DNA from: a bacterium
GTDB taxonomy: Bacteria > Patescibacteriota > CPR2 > UBA1875 > JAJYID01
Direction of reading: 5' to 3'
Length of the DNA: 21,387 nt
Assembly (NCBI GenBank): GCA_021791015.1
Contig: JAJYFH010000004.1
Coordinates: 1 to 21,387, forward strand
A model generated the notes under the pieces. It was not told where the DNA came from, searched no databases, and saw only the letters and a program-made list of their open reading frames with translations. Positions 5,549 through 13,336 of this stretch are shown here, piece by piece. Position numbers and translations under genes: made by a program. The stretch's first letter is position 1, and every line of letters begins with the position of its first letter.

Positions 5549-8482
5549 ATGATAAAATTTGAAAAGGTAAATCCAAATCCAAACGTAACCGAAACCGAAG
5601 AAAAGGTTCTGGATTTTTGGGAGAAGGATAAAATATTTGAAAAGTCACTGAAAAAAAAATCCTCAAAAGGAAACTATATTTTTTATGATGGCCCGCCGTT
5701 TATCACCGGGCTCCCGCATTATGCCACTCTTCTCCCAAGCATTGCCAAAGATGTGGTGCCTAGATACTGGACAATGAGAGGATATCATGTCGACCGAAAC
5801 TGGGGCTGGGATTGTCATGGACTTCCGGCCGAAAACAGGGTTGAGGAAGAGCTTGAGCTAAAAAATAAGAAAGATATTGAAAAACTTGGAGTAGGTAAAT
5901 TCGTCGATGCTTGCCGTACATATGTCAGCGAATCTTCGTCGCAATGGAAGTGGTACATTGACCGGATTGGTCGATGGGTAGACATGGAGCATCCATATCG
6001 CACCATGGACCCGGATTTCATGGAAAGCGTCATTTGGGCGTTTAAAAAACTTTATGACAAAGGATTAATCTATGAAGGATATCGTACTTCGCTTCATTGT
6101 TCGAGGTGTGCAACGCCGCTCTCAAAATTCGAAATAACGATGGATGCCGGTTGTTACCGGGACGTGACAGATGAGACTGTGATTGTAAAGTTTCATCTGA
6201 AACCGGGACAGAAATGGGCGAAGGGTAAATATGAGACTAAGGATTCAGTTTATATGCTTGCGTGGACGACAACTCCGTGGACATTGCCCGGTAACCTGGC
6301 GCTCGCAGTAGGCGAAAATGTTAGATATACTGCTCTTCGAATAAAAGGTATTAAGGAATTGCTAATTCTAGCAAGCGATCGAATTAAAGATGTTGTAAAA
6401 GATGTAAAAATCGAAATTGTTCATGATGACATTACCGGCAAAGATCTTGTTGGGTTAGAATATGAACCGATTTTTGGCTTAAATAATAAAGAAATTGATT
6501 CAAATGACAATGCGTACAAAGTTTATGGCGCAGACTTTGTGACCACAGAGGATGGCACGGGCATTGTTCACATTGCGCCGAACTTCGGCGAAGAAGATTT
6601 CGAACTCGGCAAAAAATACAGTTTACCTCTAGTTGACTTAATGGATGAAAACGGCACTTACGCAGATAAAGCCGGCGAGTGGTCGGGGCACTATTTCAAG
6701 AAGGCAAATTCAAAGGTTCTAGATTTAATTAAGGCAAAAGGAATTCTCTTTTCTTCATTTGAGTACACTCATCCTTATCCTTTCTGTTATCGTTGCAACA
6801 CACCGCTGATATACAAAACTCAAGAATCTTGGTACATGAAAATTTCTGAGCTGCGAGACAAACTAATCAAAACGAATGAGGGAATAAACTGGGTACCAGG
6901 ATATTTCAAAGAAGGAAGATTCAAGTACAACATCGAGAATGCGCCGGATTGGTCTATTTCAAGGTCAAGATACTGGGGCTCACCGATTCCGGTCTGGAGA
7001 TGTGAGAAGTGTCCGGAAATCAAAGTTGTTGGCTCGATCGATGAAATCAAGAAATTATCAGGAAAAGATATTAAAGACTTGCATCGACCGGGGATTGACC
7101 AAATTGAATTTAAGTGCGAAGGGTGTTCGGGAGTAATGAAGAGAGTTCCTGAAGTTTTGGATTGCTGGTTTGAGTCGGGTGCTATGCCATTTGCGCAGTT
7201 CCACTACCCGTTTCAGAAAAAGGAAGATTGGAAAAACCTTTTTCCAGCTGACTACATCGTTGAATACACGGGGCAGCTTCGCGGTTGGTTCTACTACTTG
7301 CATGTTTTGGGAAATGCTCTTTTTGACTCAATCGCCTTCAAAAACGTAGTTGTAACTGGAGTGTTAGCCGGCACTGATGGTCGAAAGATGAGTAAATCCT
7401 ATGGGAATTATCCTGATCCGAAGTTAGTGCTGGAAAAATATGGTGCCGATGTTCTCAGATTTTACTTTATGGCAAGTCCAATCATGTCTGGCGACGATAT
7501 GTCACTTTCTGAGGATGAGCTGTCACAGATCAAAAAAGGGATGTATAGGATGCTCTGGAGTTCGTACTCATTCTTTGTGCTGTATGCCGACATTGACAAA
7601 TTCCAACCCAAAAGAAACGCCACCAAATCAAAAAACGTTCTAGACCAATGGATAATTTCTGAATTAAATGAGCTAACAAACGAAGTAAACAAATGGATGG
7701 AAAAATACGAAATTAATCAAGCGGCAAGGCTTTTTCCGAAATTCATCGATGATTTATCGAACTGGTATATCAGAAGAAGCAGGAAGCGATTTTGGAAGAG
7801 CGAGAATGATACGGACAAGGAAAATGCCTATCAGACACTCTATGATGTTTTGACGACCCTGGTGAAGCTGATGGCGCCGTTTACCCCGTTTATCACCGAA
7901 GAGATTTACCGGAATCTGACCGGCGAGGAGTCGGTGCACTTGACCGATTATCCGCAAGCCGACAAGAATTTGATTGATAGGGAATTGGCGGAAAAAATGG
8001 AAGCGGTCCGAAAAATTGTTGAAGCGGGCTTATCAGAGAGAAATGAAAACGGCATCAGGGTTCGCCAACCATTACAGTTATTAAGTTATGGCGGAATGAA
8101 GCTGGATGCAGAAATGGAACAGATTATCGCCGAAGAGGTGAATGTCAAAGAAGTGGCGTTTGACTCGAAGTCGAAAAATGCAATTGCGTTGGATACCAAG
8201 ATTACTGAGGAATTAAAGATTGAGGGTTTAGCTCGAGAAATTGTCCGGCAAGTCCAGTCGATGCGAAAGAAAGCGGGATTTAATGTTGAGGATCGCATTA
8301 ATCTTTTTTGGGATTCAAGCGATAAATTGTCGCAATCCGTTTTTGATCAAGAAGGAAAATACATTGCAAAAGAGACCTTGGCAAAAGAGGTTACCCTTGG
8401 AGACATACAAAAAGCGGATTATAGTGAAGAAGCGAAAATTGAGGGAAAGAGCGTTATTCTTGGTGTGAAGCGAGTGGGCTGA
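5549..8482 (+). CDS. ileS: Isoleucyl-tRNA synthetase
   Basis: This 977-residue enzyme charges tRNA-Ile with isoleucine in the cytoplasm. Visible are the class I Rossmann start (FYDGPPFITGLPH), GWDCHGLPAE, the CP1 editing domain (WTTTPWTLPGNLALAV and DGTGIVHIAPNFGEEDF), cysteine pairs that may bind zinc (CSRC near 188, CYRC, CEKC and CEGC), the catalytic K613-MSKS loop in DGRKMSKSYGN and a helical anticodon-binding domain with a C-terminal extension. The usual HIGH motif reads H57-Y-A-T60, losing the second histidine. Length and motif order fit the long eukaryote-like IleRS class, often linked with mupirocin tolerance. The ATG has a weak GAG upstream. Confidence 0.97.
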   Translation: MIKFEKVNPNPNVTETEEKVLDFWEKDKIFEKSLKKKSSKGNYIFYDGPPFITGLPHYATLLPSIAKDVVPRYWTMRGYHVDRNWGWDCHGLPAENRVEEELELKNKKDIEKLGVGKFVDACRTYVSESSSQWKWYIDRIGRWVDMEHPYRTMDPDFMESVIWAFKKLYDKGLIYEGYRTSLHCSRCATPLSKFEITMDAGCYRDVTDETVIVKFHLKPGQKWAKGKYETKDSVYMLAWTTTPWTLPGNLALAVGENVRYTALRIKGIKELLILASDRIKDVVKDVKIEIVHDDITGKDLVGLEYEPIFGLNNKEIDSNDNAYKVYGADFVTTEDGTGIVHIAPNFGEEDFELGKKYSLPLVDLMDENGTYADKAGEWSGHYFKKANSKVLDLIKAKGILFSSFEYTHPYPFCYRCNTPLIYKTQESWYMKISELRDKLIKTNEGINWVPGYFKEGRFKYNIENAPDWSISRSRYWGSPIPVWRCEKCPEIKVVGSIDEIKKLSGKDIKDLHRPGIDQIEFKCEGCSGVMKRVPEVLDCWFESGAMPFAQFHYPFQKKEDWKNLFPADYIVEYTGQLRGWFYYLHVLGNALFDSIAFKNVVVTGVLAGTDGRKMSKSYGNYPDPKLVLEKYGADVLRFYFMASPIMSGDDMSLSEDELSQIKKGMYRMLWSSYSFFVLYADIDKFQPKRNATKSKNVLDQWIISELNELTNEVNKWMEKYEINQAARLFPKFIDDLSNWYIRRSRKRFWKSENDTDKENAYQTLYDVLTTLVKLMAPFTPFITEEIYRNLTGEESVHLTDYPQADKNLIDRELAEKMEAVRKIVEAGLSERNENGIRVRQPLQLLSYGGMKLDAEMEQIIAEEVNVKEVAFDSKSKNAIALDTKITEELKIEGLAREIVRQVQSMRKKAGFNVEDRINLFWDSSDKLSQSVFDQEGKYIAKETLAKEVTLGDIQKADYSEEAKIEGKSVILGVKRVG

Positions 8483-8489
8483 TTTCTCT

Positions 8490-8599
8490 GTCATTCCCGC
8501 CCGCCAAAGGTCGGGTAAACATCCGGCGGGAATCCAGAATTACGACTTTATTATATAGATTCCCGCCTTCGCGGGAATGACAAAAAAAGCGGGAATGAC
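8490..8599. repeat. GTCATTCC-family repeat between ileS and rodA
   Basis: The unit runs from GTCATTCCCGCCCGCC to CGCGGGAATGAC (8490-8582). A partial extra end, GCGGGAATGAC, follows at 8589-8599 and suggests a nested or duplicated arm. The inner arms ATTCCCGCC...GGCGGGAAT pair. No separate terminator for ileS is visible, so the repeat may serve as one. Confidence 0.7.
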
Positions 8600-8648
8600 A
8601 AGTGGCGGATGTTCATGACGTATCAATACAATAAGTGAGGTTATAGAT

Positions 8649-9749
8649 TTGTTTTTTAACTTAAGAAATTTTAGAAACTTTGACTGGGTTATTATAATCA
8701 CAGCCCTCTTGCTTTTCTCAATCGGTGTTGCCACTATTTATTCCACGACATTTGGCACCTCGGGAAGCGCCAAGGAGGCTATCCAGCAGGGTGTTTTTGG
8801 CTTAATCGGCGTGATAGGGTTTCTGGTGGCGGCTTTTTTCGATTATAGGACCATGAAAGGCTGGAGCCGCGTTTTGTATGTTTTAACTATCCTTTCTCTT
8901 GCGGTGGTTCTCATCTTGGGCAAGACTGCTCTCGGCGCGACGCGCTGGATAAGCATTGCCGGTTTTCAATTTCAGCCGTCTGAGTTTGCCAAGCTTTTCC
9001 TTATTGTGATAATGGCAAAGTACTTCAGTGAATTTGCCGAAGATATGCATCAGTTCAAACGTATTGTCGTTTCCGGGATCTACTTTCTTATTCCGGCGGT
9101 AATGGTCCTCTTGCAGCCTGATCTTGGTACAGCGCTGGTTTTGATTGTGATATGGATAGCAATGCTTGCCGTCAGCAGGATCAAGCTAAAGCACTTCATT
9201 ATATTGGCAACGGCGGCATTGCTTCTTTTGCCGGTCAGCTGGACATTTATGCATAGTTATCAAAAAAAGAGAATCATCTCGCTTGTAAATCCGGCAAGTG
9301 ATCCGAAGGGTACAGGATACAATGTGAGCCAAGCAATTATCGCCATTGGTTCCGGCCAGATGCTCGGGCAAGGCCTGGGTCGTGGCACCCAATCTCAGCT
9401 CAACTTTATTCCCGAAAAAAACACCGACTTTATATTTGCGACGCTTGCGGAAGAAATGGGATTTTTAGGCGCCGCAATAGTACTTTTGCTATTCGCGGTC
9501 CTGATAGCCAGAGGGATTATGATAGCGGCTAAGTCACGCGACTACTTCGGCATGTATTTGTCGACCGGCATTGCCGCCATGCTCGCCTTCCATGTCTTTT
9601 TAAATGTCGGAATGAATCTGGGCATTGCGCCGGTTGCAGGTATCCCTTTGCCCTTAATCAGTCTTGGCGGCTCATCGATCGTTGTTACATTTGTGACACT
9701 TGGAATTTTGGAAAGTATCCACATCAGGCATAAGAAAATTGATTTTTAG
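8649..9749 (+). CDS. rodA: RodA-type SEDS peptidoglycan glycosyltransferase
   Basis: This 366-residue multi-pass membrane protein of the SEDS family (FtsW/RodA/SpoVE) polymerises lipid II into glycan strands. Signature segments are FQPSEFAKLF, LLQPDLGTALVL, GYNVSQAIIAIGSGQMLGQG, IPEKNTDFIFATLAEEMG and the terminal GIPLPLISLGGSS. The QPD loop contains the aspartate thought to be catalytic in SEDS enzymes. The IPE-x-x-TDFIF form and lack of extensions favour RodA (elongation) over FtsW, though not decisively. The start is TTG 8649, with GTGAGG at 8635-8640. No PBP2 partner is in the window. Confidence 0.93.
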   Translation: MFFNLRNFRNFDWVIIITALLLFSIGVATIYSTTFGTSGSAKEAIQQGVFGLIGVIGFLVAAFFDYRTMKGWSRVLYVLTILSLAVVLILGKTALGATRWISIAGFQFQPSEFAKLFLIVIMAKYFSEFAEDMHQFKRIVVSGIYFLIPAVMVLLQPDLGTALVLIVIWIAMLAVSRIKLKHFIILATAALLLLPVSWTFMHSYQKKRIISLVNPASDPKGTGYNVSQAIIAIGSGQMLGQGLGRGTQSQLNFIPEKNTDFIFATLAEEMGFLGAAIVLLLFAVLIARGIMIAAKSRDYFGMYLSTGIAAMLAFHVFLNVGMNLGIAPVAGIPLPLISLGGSSIVVTFVTLGILESIHIRHKKIDF

Positions 9750-9756
9750 CTGTATT

Positions 9757-9838
9757 GTCATTCCGGACTATTCCTTTAAAATCCAATAAGTTGATCCGGA
9801 ATCCAGAAGAAAAGGATTCTGGACAAGCCAGAATTACA
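9757..9838. repeat. Diverged GTCATTCC-family repeat after rodA
   Basis: It starts GTCATTCCGGA just after the rodA stop and ends CCAGAATTAC, 8 of 10 positions complementary to the start. An inner TCCAGAA / TTCTGGA hairpin is present. It ends shortly before the rplU promoter. Confidence 0.6.
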
Positions 9839-9847
9839 CAATTCTCG

Positions 9848-9876
9848 TTGACCAAAAGAGAATTTTCGAGTATAAT
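9848..9876 (+). promoter_or_regulatory. Sigma-70-type promoter of rplU
   Basis: TTGACC (9848-9853) and TATAAT (9871-9876) have a 17-nt spacer, identical in design to the ileS promoter. The start would be near 9883, giving a leader of about 53 nt that contains the hairpin at 9905-9924. Confidence 0.8.
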
Positions 9877-9903
9877 TTTATAGTCGTTTAATTAAATAAT
9901 ATA

Positions 9904-9928
9904 GATTCCCGCCTCCGCGGGAATGACA
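9904..9928. repeat. Half GTCATTCC repeat in the rplU leader
   Basis: ATTCCCGC (9905-9912), loop CTCC and GCGGGAAT (9917-9924) form a perfect 8-bp hairpin followed by GACA. It ends 7 nt before the rplU ATG and so crowds the ribosome site, which is weak (GTGGA). Confidence 0.75.
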
Positions 9929-9935
9929 AAGTGGA

Positions 9936-10265
9936 ATGGCAGAGAAAAAAGATAAAAAATTTGCAGTTATTAAGACCGGCGGAAAGCAATACAAGGTTTC
10001 CGAGGGCGATGTTTTGAGTGTCGAGAAAATCGAAGCTGAAGAAGGCAAGAGCATAGCATTTGACGAAGTAATGCTGGTTGCGGAAGGCGACAGGGTTGAG
10101 ATCGGTACACCGCAAATCGAAAAAGCAAAAGTAACAGCGAAGGTTGTAGCGCAGGAAAAAGCCGATAAGGTTGTGGTCTTTAAATACAAACCGAAGAAAA
10201 ATTATCGAAAAAAGACAGGACACAGGCAAAAACTGACAAAAGTCCAAATAGAAAAAATAAGCTAA
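9936..10265 (+). CDS. rplU: 50S ribosomal protein L21
   Basis: This 109-residue protein has the L21 pattern: FAVIKTGGKQYKVSEGDVLSVEKI, a middle beta barrel (VMLVAEGDRVEIGTPQI, VTAKVVAQEKADKVVVFKYK) and the signature basic tail KKNYRKKTGHRQKLTKVQI that contacts 23S rRNA. A short charged MAEKKDKK extension precedes it. In most bacteria rpmA (L27) follows; here a terminator and the RAYT cassette follow instead. Confidence 0.97.
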   Translation: MAEKKDKKFAVIKTGGKQYKVSEGDVLSVEKIEAEEGKSIAFDEVMLVAEGDRVEIGTPQIEKAKVTAKVVAQEKADKVVVFKYKPKKNYRKKTGHRQKLTKVQIEKIS

Positions 10266-10296
10266 AAAACTTCCGAAAAACCGGAAGTTTTTTATT
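10266..10296 (+). terminator. Intrinsic terminator of rplU
   Basis: AAAACTTCCG (10266-10275) pairs with CGGAAGTTTT (10282-10291) over a 6-nt loop and runs into TTTTTTATT. It begins immediately after the stop codon, making rplU a single-gene transcript. Confidence 0.9.
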
Positions 10297-10326
10297 GTCC
10301 GAATGCCATCTCTTTAGCCCAAACGT

Positions 10327-10383
10327 CCAGATGTCTCTACTTAACACACACCAGGTATGTGGTTGTATTGACACACCTGGTGT
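10327..10383 (+). repeat. RAYT-associated REP-like repeat, copy B (left of the RAYT gene)
   Basis: It runs from a degenerate CCAGATGTCTCTACTTAAC arm through the CACACACCAGGTATGTG palindrome and GTATTGACA to CACCTGGTGT. It lies 19 bp before the RAYT ATG, in the same orientation as copy C on the other side. Its TTGACA (10368-10373) is the -35 box of the RAYT gene. Confidence 0.9.
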
Positions 10384-10396
10384 AAAACATTAAACT
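10368..10396 (+). promoter_or_regulatory. RAYT promoter using a -35 inside the REP repeat
   Basis: TTGACA (10368-10373) is a perfect -35 located in REP copy B. TAAACT (10391-10396) is the -10 after a 17-nt spacer, and the ATG follows 6 nt later. The mRNA would be leaderless, and no Shine-Dalgarno sequence is seen. Confidence 0.65.
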
Positions 10397-10402
10397 AATT
10401 TT

Positions 10403-11077
10403 ATGCCATATAGGAAAACGATTTTTGCTAAAGATGAAATTTATCATGTTGTAAACCGGGGTATAAATCATGCTTCAATCTTTGAAAACAAGAACGATTA
10501 TCAGAGATTTATCAGCTTGATTGACTTCCTGAGATTTTTACCTGGAATGCAATACTCACATTTTAGACGCTTGCCCATCGAAGAACGAAGGGATTTTTTT
10601 GAAACTCTAAGAAGGAGAAATAAGCCGGTTATTGAATGTTTAGCTTTTTGCCTTATGCCAAACCACTTTCATTTACTCCTAAAACAACTGGAAACCGGCG
10701 GTACACAAGGGTTCTTAAGAAATCTGCAGAATAGCTACGCAAAATATTGTAACGCAAAATACAAAAGGTCGGGTTCACTCTTTCAGTCGCCCTTTCACTC
10801 TGTAAGAATTGAAAATGACTATCAGCTTAACCACGTATCGAGATACATTCATCTAAACCCAAGCTCTGCATATTTAGTTCAAGCAAAGGACTTAAAAAAT
10901 TATAAATACTCCTCATACAATGACTATATCAAAGAAAGTGCTTATGAATTTGTCTGCCCGGGTTTAGTCTTAGGTAATTTTAAATCAAAAGATCAATACG
11001 AAAATTTTGTTTTGGAACAAGCAGAGGATCAAAGGGCGATAAATGCGATCAAGCATCTTGTGCTTGAAAACCGTTAA
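10403..11077 (+). CDS. RAYT: REP-associated Y1 (IS200-like) transposase
   Basis: This 224-residue HUH-superfamily single-tyrosine transposase has the typical start YRKTIFAKDEIYHVVNRG, the metal-binding H88-F-H90 in MPNHFHLLLKQ, and the catalytic tyrosine candidate Y112 in NLQNSYAKYCNAKYKRSG, followed by GSLFQSPFHSVRIE and YIHLNP. These enzymes nick single-stranded DNA and are domesticated as REP-associated transposases that recognise palindromic repeats. Here matching repeats flank the gene on both sides in the same orientation, which supports that link. All motifs look intact. Its promoter overlaps the left repeat, so it could regulate itself. The gene sits alone between rplU and parA. Confidence 0.93.
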   Translation: MPYRKTIFAKDEIYHVVNRGINHASIFENKNDYQRFISLIDFLRFLPGMQYSHFRRLPIEERRDFFETLRRRNKPVIECLAFCLMPNHFHLLLKQLETGGTQGFLRNLQNSYAKYCNAKYKRSGSLFQSPFHSVRIENDYQLNHVSRYIHLNPSSAYLVQAKDLKNYKYSSYNDYIKESAYEFVCPGLVLGNFKSKDQYENFVLEQAEDQRAINAIKHLVLENR

Positions 11078-11080
11078 ATA

Positions 11081-11135
11081 ACCAGGTGTCTCTACTTGCC
11101 ACACACCTGGTGTGTGGTTATATTGACACATCGGG
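11081..11135 (+). repeat. RAYT-associated REP-like repeat, copy C (right of the RAYT gene)
   Basis: ACCAGGTGTCTCTACTTGCC, the CACACACCTGGTGTGTGG palindrome and TTATATTGACACA are intact. The closing arm is decayed (TCGGGA in place of CCTGGT). It starts 3 bp after the RAYT stop. No -10 lies 17 nt after its TTGACA, so it does not drive parA. Confidence 0.85.
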
Positions 11136-11171
11136 AAATGGCGATTTTGGATTCCCAAGGATTTCTTTTTC

Positions 11172-11180
11172 TGTTATGAT
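11172..11180 (+). promoter_or_regulatory. Extended -10 of the parAB operon
   Basis: TGTTATGAT has TG at 11172-11173 and TATGAT at 11175-11180, 9 nt before the parA ATG. TTCCCA at 11152-11157 is a poor -35 at 17 nt. The predicted leader is about 2-3 nt. Confidence 0.5.
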
Positions 11181-11189
11181 GAAAGTACC

Positions 11190-11954
11190 ATGGGCAAGAT
11201 AATAACCATTACCAATCAAAAGGGCGGCGTGGGCAAAACCACCACGACCATGAATCTGTCCGCCTATCTCGCAAACGAGGGCAAAAAGATCCTTCTGGTT
11301 GACCTGGATCCACAAGGGAATTCCACCAGCGGCCTTGGCTTCAAAAGAAGCGACATAAATCGCTCGCTTTACGACGTTTTGATTAATGAAACGAACCCGC
11401 GCGAAGTGATATATAAGACCAGATATGCAAATCTTGACATAATTCCATCGGCGGTTGTTTTGGCGGCTGCAGAAGTTGAGCTGGTTTCGCACCTTGCCCG
11501 CGAACATAAGCTGAAAAACGCTTTAAATTCCATTTCCGGCGATTACGATTACATTTTCCTTGATTCCCCGCCTTCTCTGGGTTTGCTTACGGTAAATGGG
11601 CTGACTGCCTCAGACAAGATATTGATCCCGGTGCAGGCCGAGTATTTCGCTTTGGAGGGCTTAGGCCAGCTGCTTCATACAGTGCAAAGGATAAAAACCA
11701 GCCTAAACCCGAAGATCGACCTTTTGGGAGTTTTGATAACGATGTATGATAAAAGAACTATCTTGTCCCGCCAGGTTGAGCAAGAGATAAAAAGGCATTT
11801 TCCGGGAAAGGTTTTTGAAACTATTGTTCCCAGAAATGTCAGGCTGGCGGAGGCTCCGAGCTTCGGCAAAAGCATATTTGGCTACGACAAACTTGGCAAA
11901 GGCGCAAACGCTTATAAAAATTTAGCAAAGGAGGTGCACATAAAATGTCAGTAA
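11190..11954 (+). CDS. parA: Chromosome partitioning ATPase ParA/Soj
   Basis: This 254-residue protein starts GKIITITNQKGGVGKTTTTMN, the deviant Walker A motif with signature lysine K11 and catalytic-loop K16. DLDPQGNSTSGLG (A') and DYIFLDSPPSLGLLTVN (Walker B) follow. ParA binds DNA non-specifically as an ATP dimer and moves ParB-bound origin regions apart. Length and the lack of an N-terminal HTH place it in the chromosomal Soj class. The parB gene overlaps it by 10 nt. No consensus parS palindrome was seen in the window. Confidence 0.96.
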   Translation: MGKIITITNQKGGVGKTTTTMNLSAYLANEGKKILLVDLDPQGNSTSGLGFKRSDINRSLYDVLINETNPREVIYKTRYANLDIIPSAVVLAAAEVELVSHLAREHKLKNALNSISGDYDYIFLDSPPSLGLLTVNGLTASDKILIPVQAEYFALEGLGQLLHTVQRIKTSLNPKIDLLGVLITMYDKRTILSRQVEQEIKRHFPGKVFETIVPRNVRLAEAPSFGKSIFGYDKLGKGANAYKNLAKEVHIKCQ

Positions 11955-12811
11955 AACAAAATTCCAGAGGCTTAGGGCGCGGGCTTGACGCCTTGATTCC
12001 GACAAGCGACGATCAGGCAAACGAGGTTCAGGCAGGTGAGCGGCTTGTAAAGGTTCCTACAAATTCCATTCATCCCAATCCGATGCAGCCGAGGCAGACA
12101 TTTAATGACGAATCCCTGGCGGATCTGGCAAGGTCGATAGAGGAGCATGGCATCATCCAGCCGCTTATCGTCACAAAGGCAAGCGATGGATATGAGCTCG
12201 TTGCCGGTGAGAGGCGGCTCCGCGCCTCAAAGGTTATTGGCCTCAAAGAAGTTCCTGTGATTGTCCGCGATGCCGAGGAATTGAAAAAACTCGAAATCGC
12301 TTTGATCGAAAATGTTCAAAGAGACAACTTGAATGCTATAGAGGAAGCGCTCGGTTATCAAAAGCTTATGCAGGACTTTTCACTCACCCAGGAAGATGTG
12401 GCGAAAAAAGTGGGAAAGTCGAGAAGCCAGATAGCAAACAAGATTCGCCTTCTCGGGCTGCCCGTCGAGGCAAAGAGGGCGCTAAATAACGATCAGATAT
12501 CCGAGGGCCACGCCAGGACGCTTTTAGGGCTCGACAATACAGAGCAAATACACCTCTTGCTTGGCCTTATCATTGCCCGCAAACTATCGGTTCGCGAGAC
12601 TGAGAAAAAGGTCAACGAGATTCTTTCGGGTCAAAAAATTAAACCCGGCAAAAAGGAAACCGATCCAAACATCGCGTCAATTGAAAAGGAATTACGTGAA
12701 GCGGTCGGCTCAAAGGTGACTATCCGCCCGAAACGAAAAGGCGGCTCCATCGTTATAGATTACAATTCCCAAAAGGAAATGGATAGAATTATCAATCAGT
12801 TGAAGAAATAG
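11945..12811 (+). CDS. parB: Chromosome partitioning CTPase/DNA-binding protein ParB
   Basis: This 288-residue protein has the Noc/Spo0J layout: a RGLGRGLDALIP N-terminus that stimulates ParA, the ParB/Srx CTP-binding domain with HPNPMQPRQTF, GIIQPLIV and the ELVAGERRLRA motif, IENVQRDNLNAIEEA, then an HTH (SLTQEDVAKKVGKSRSQIANKIRLL) that reads parS, and a C-terminal dimerisation region. A strong AGGAGGTG lies upstream of the ATG, within parA. It acts with ParA in chromosome segregation. A broken small gene follows 2 nt after its stop. Confidence 0.96.
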   Translation: MSVKQNSRGLGRGLDALIPTSDDQANEVQAGERLVKVPTNSIHPNPMQPRQTFNDESLADLARSIEEHGIIQPLIVTKASDGYELVAGERRLRASKVIGLKEVPVIVRDAEELKKLEIALIENVQRDNLNAIEEALGYQKLMQDFSLTQEDVAKKVGKSRSQIANKIRLLGLPVEAKRALNNDQISEGHARTLLGLDNTEQIHLLLGLIIARKLSVRETEKKVNEILSGQKIKPGKKETDPNIASIEKELREAVGSKVTIRPKRKGGSIVIDYNSQKEMDRIINQLKK

Positions 12812-12813
12812 GT

Positions 12814-13169
12814 ATGGGTATTGAGATAGAGTTTAATCCCGATCTTGCTCTGCGAAGTTTTTCAGAGTTTGAAAAAGGGAACAGAAAAAAAAGAAGAATG
12901 TTTGCCGGAAAAGATTGAGGCCGGAAAAGTGTACGATTTCCTAAAAAAGCGGACAAAGGAATTATTGGCTTCACGGGGAATTGCCATTACTCGAAACTAA
13001 GGGAAATGCTATACTTTCCCGCCCGATTGCGAGCATTATTATAGAAGAGGCAACTCATTTTTTAAGTAACGGAGAAAATTGGACAAAAGGAAAATATAAA
13101 ATCGTCGAGGTCTTTAAAGGCGACAAGATTCACTTTGAATCCTACGCCAGAGTGGGTGAAAGGGAATAA
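12814..13169 (+). pseudogene. Small unknown protein, broken by two +1 frameshifts
   Basis: The coding signal runs through three frames in order. From ATG 12814 it reads MGIEIEFNPDLALRSFSEFE and stops at 12918. Dropping one A from the A8 run near 12885 continues EECLPEKIEAGKVYDFLK. Dropping one A from the A6 run near 12945 continues GQRNYWLHGELPLLETKGN to a TAA at 13169. Corrected length is about 117 residues, with a beta-rich C-terminal half (SIIIEEATHFL, KGKYKIVEVFKGDKIHFES). It begins 2 nt after parB, so it would belong to that operon. It could be a real pseudogene, a sequencing indel at homopolymers, or rescued by slippage. No family is assigned. Confidence 0.65.
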
Positions 13170-13229
13170 ACGGCTAATTGAAACTTAGGCAATATCATTC
13201 TGAGGCAAGATTTCAAAATCTATATAAAT

Positions 13230-13323
13230 AAAATCTGGATTCCGGATCCCTCCCAAGGCGGACAGGCAACCGATTATATTTTCAAGGAATAATCCCTGCC
13301 TGCCGGCATGCAGGCGGAATGGC
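13230..13323. repeat. GTCATTCC-family repeat before the SGNH gene
   Basis: It contains GGATTCCGGATCC, a GCCTGC / GCAGGC hairpin (13298-13303, 13310-13315) and a closing GGCGGAATGGCA arm where the family usually has GGAATGACA. The last bases run into the AGGAGG ribosome site of the next gene. A degraded ATCATTCTGAGGC further left (about 13194) may be its original outer end. Confidence 0.55.
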
Positions 13324-13336
13324 AGGAGGAAAAAAT

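Noticed and set aside
11081..13200. parS sites near parAB
   Set aside because: No match to the TGTTTCACGTGAAACA consensus was seen; they may lie outside the window.
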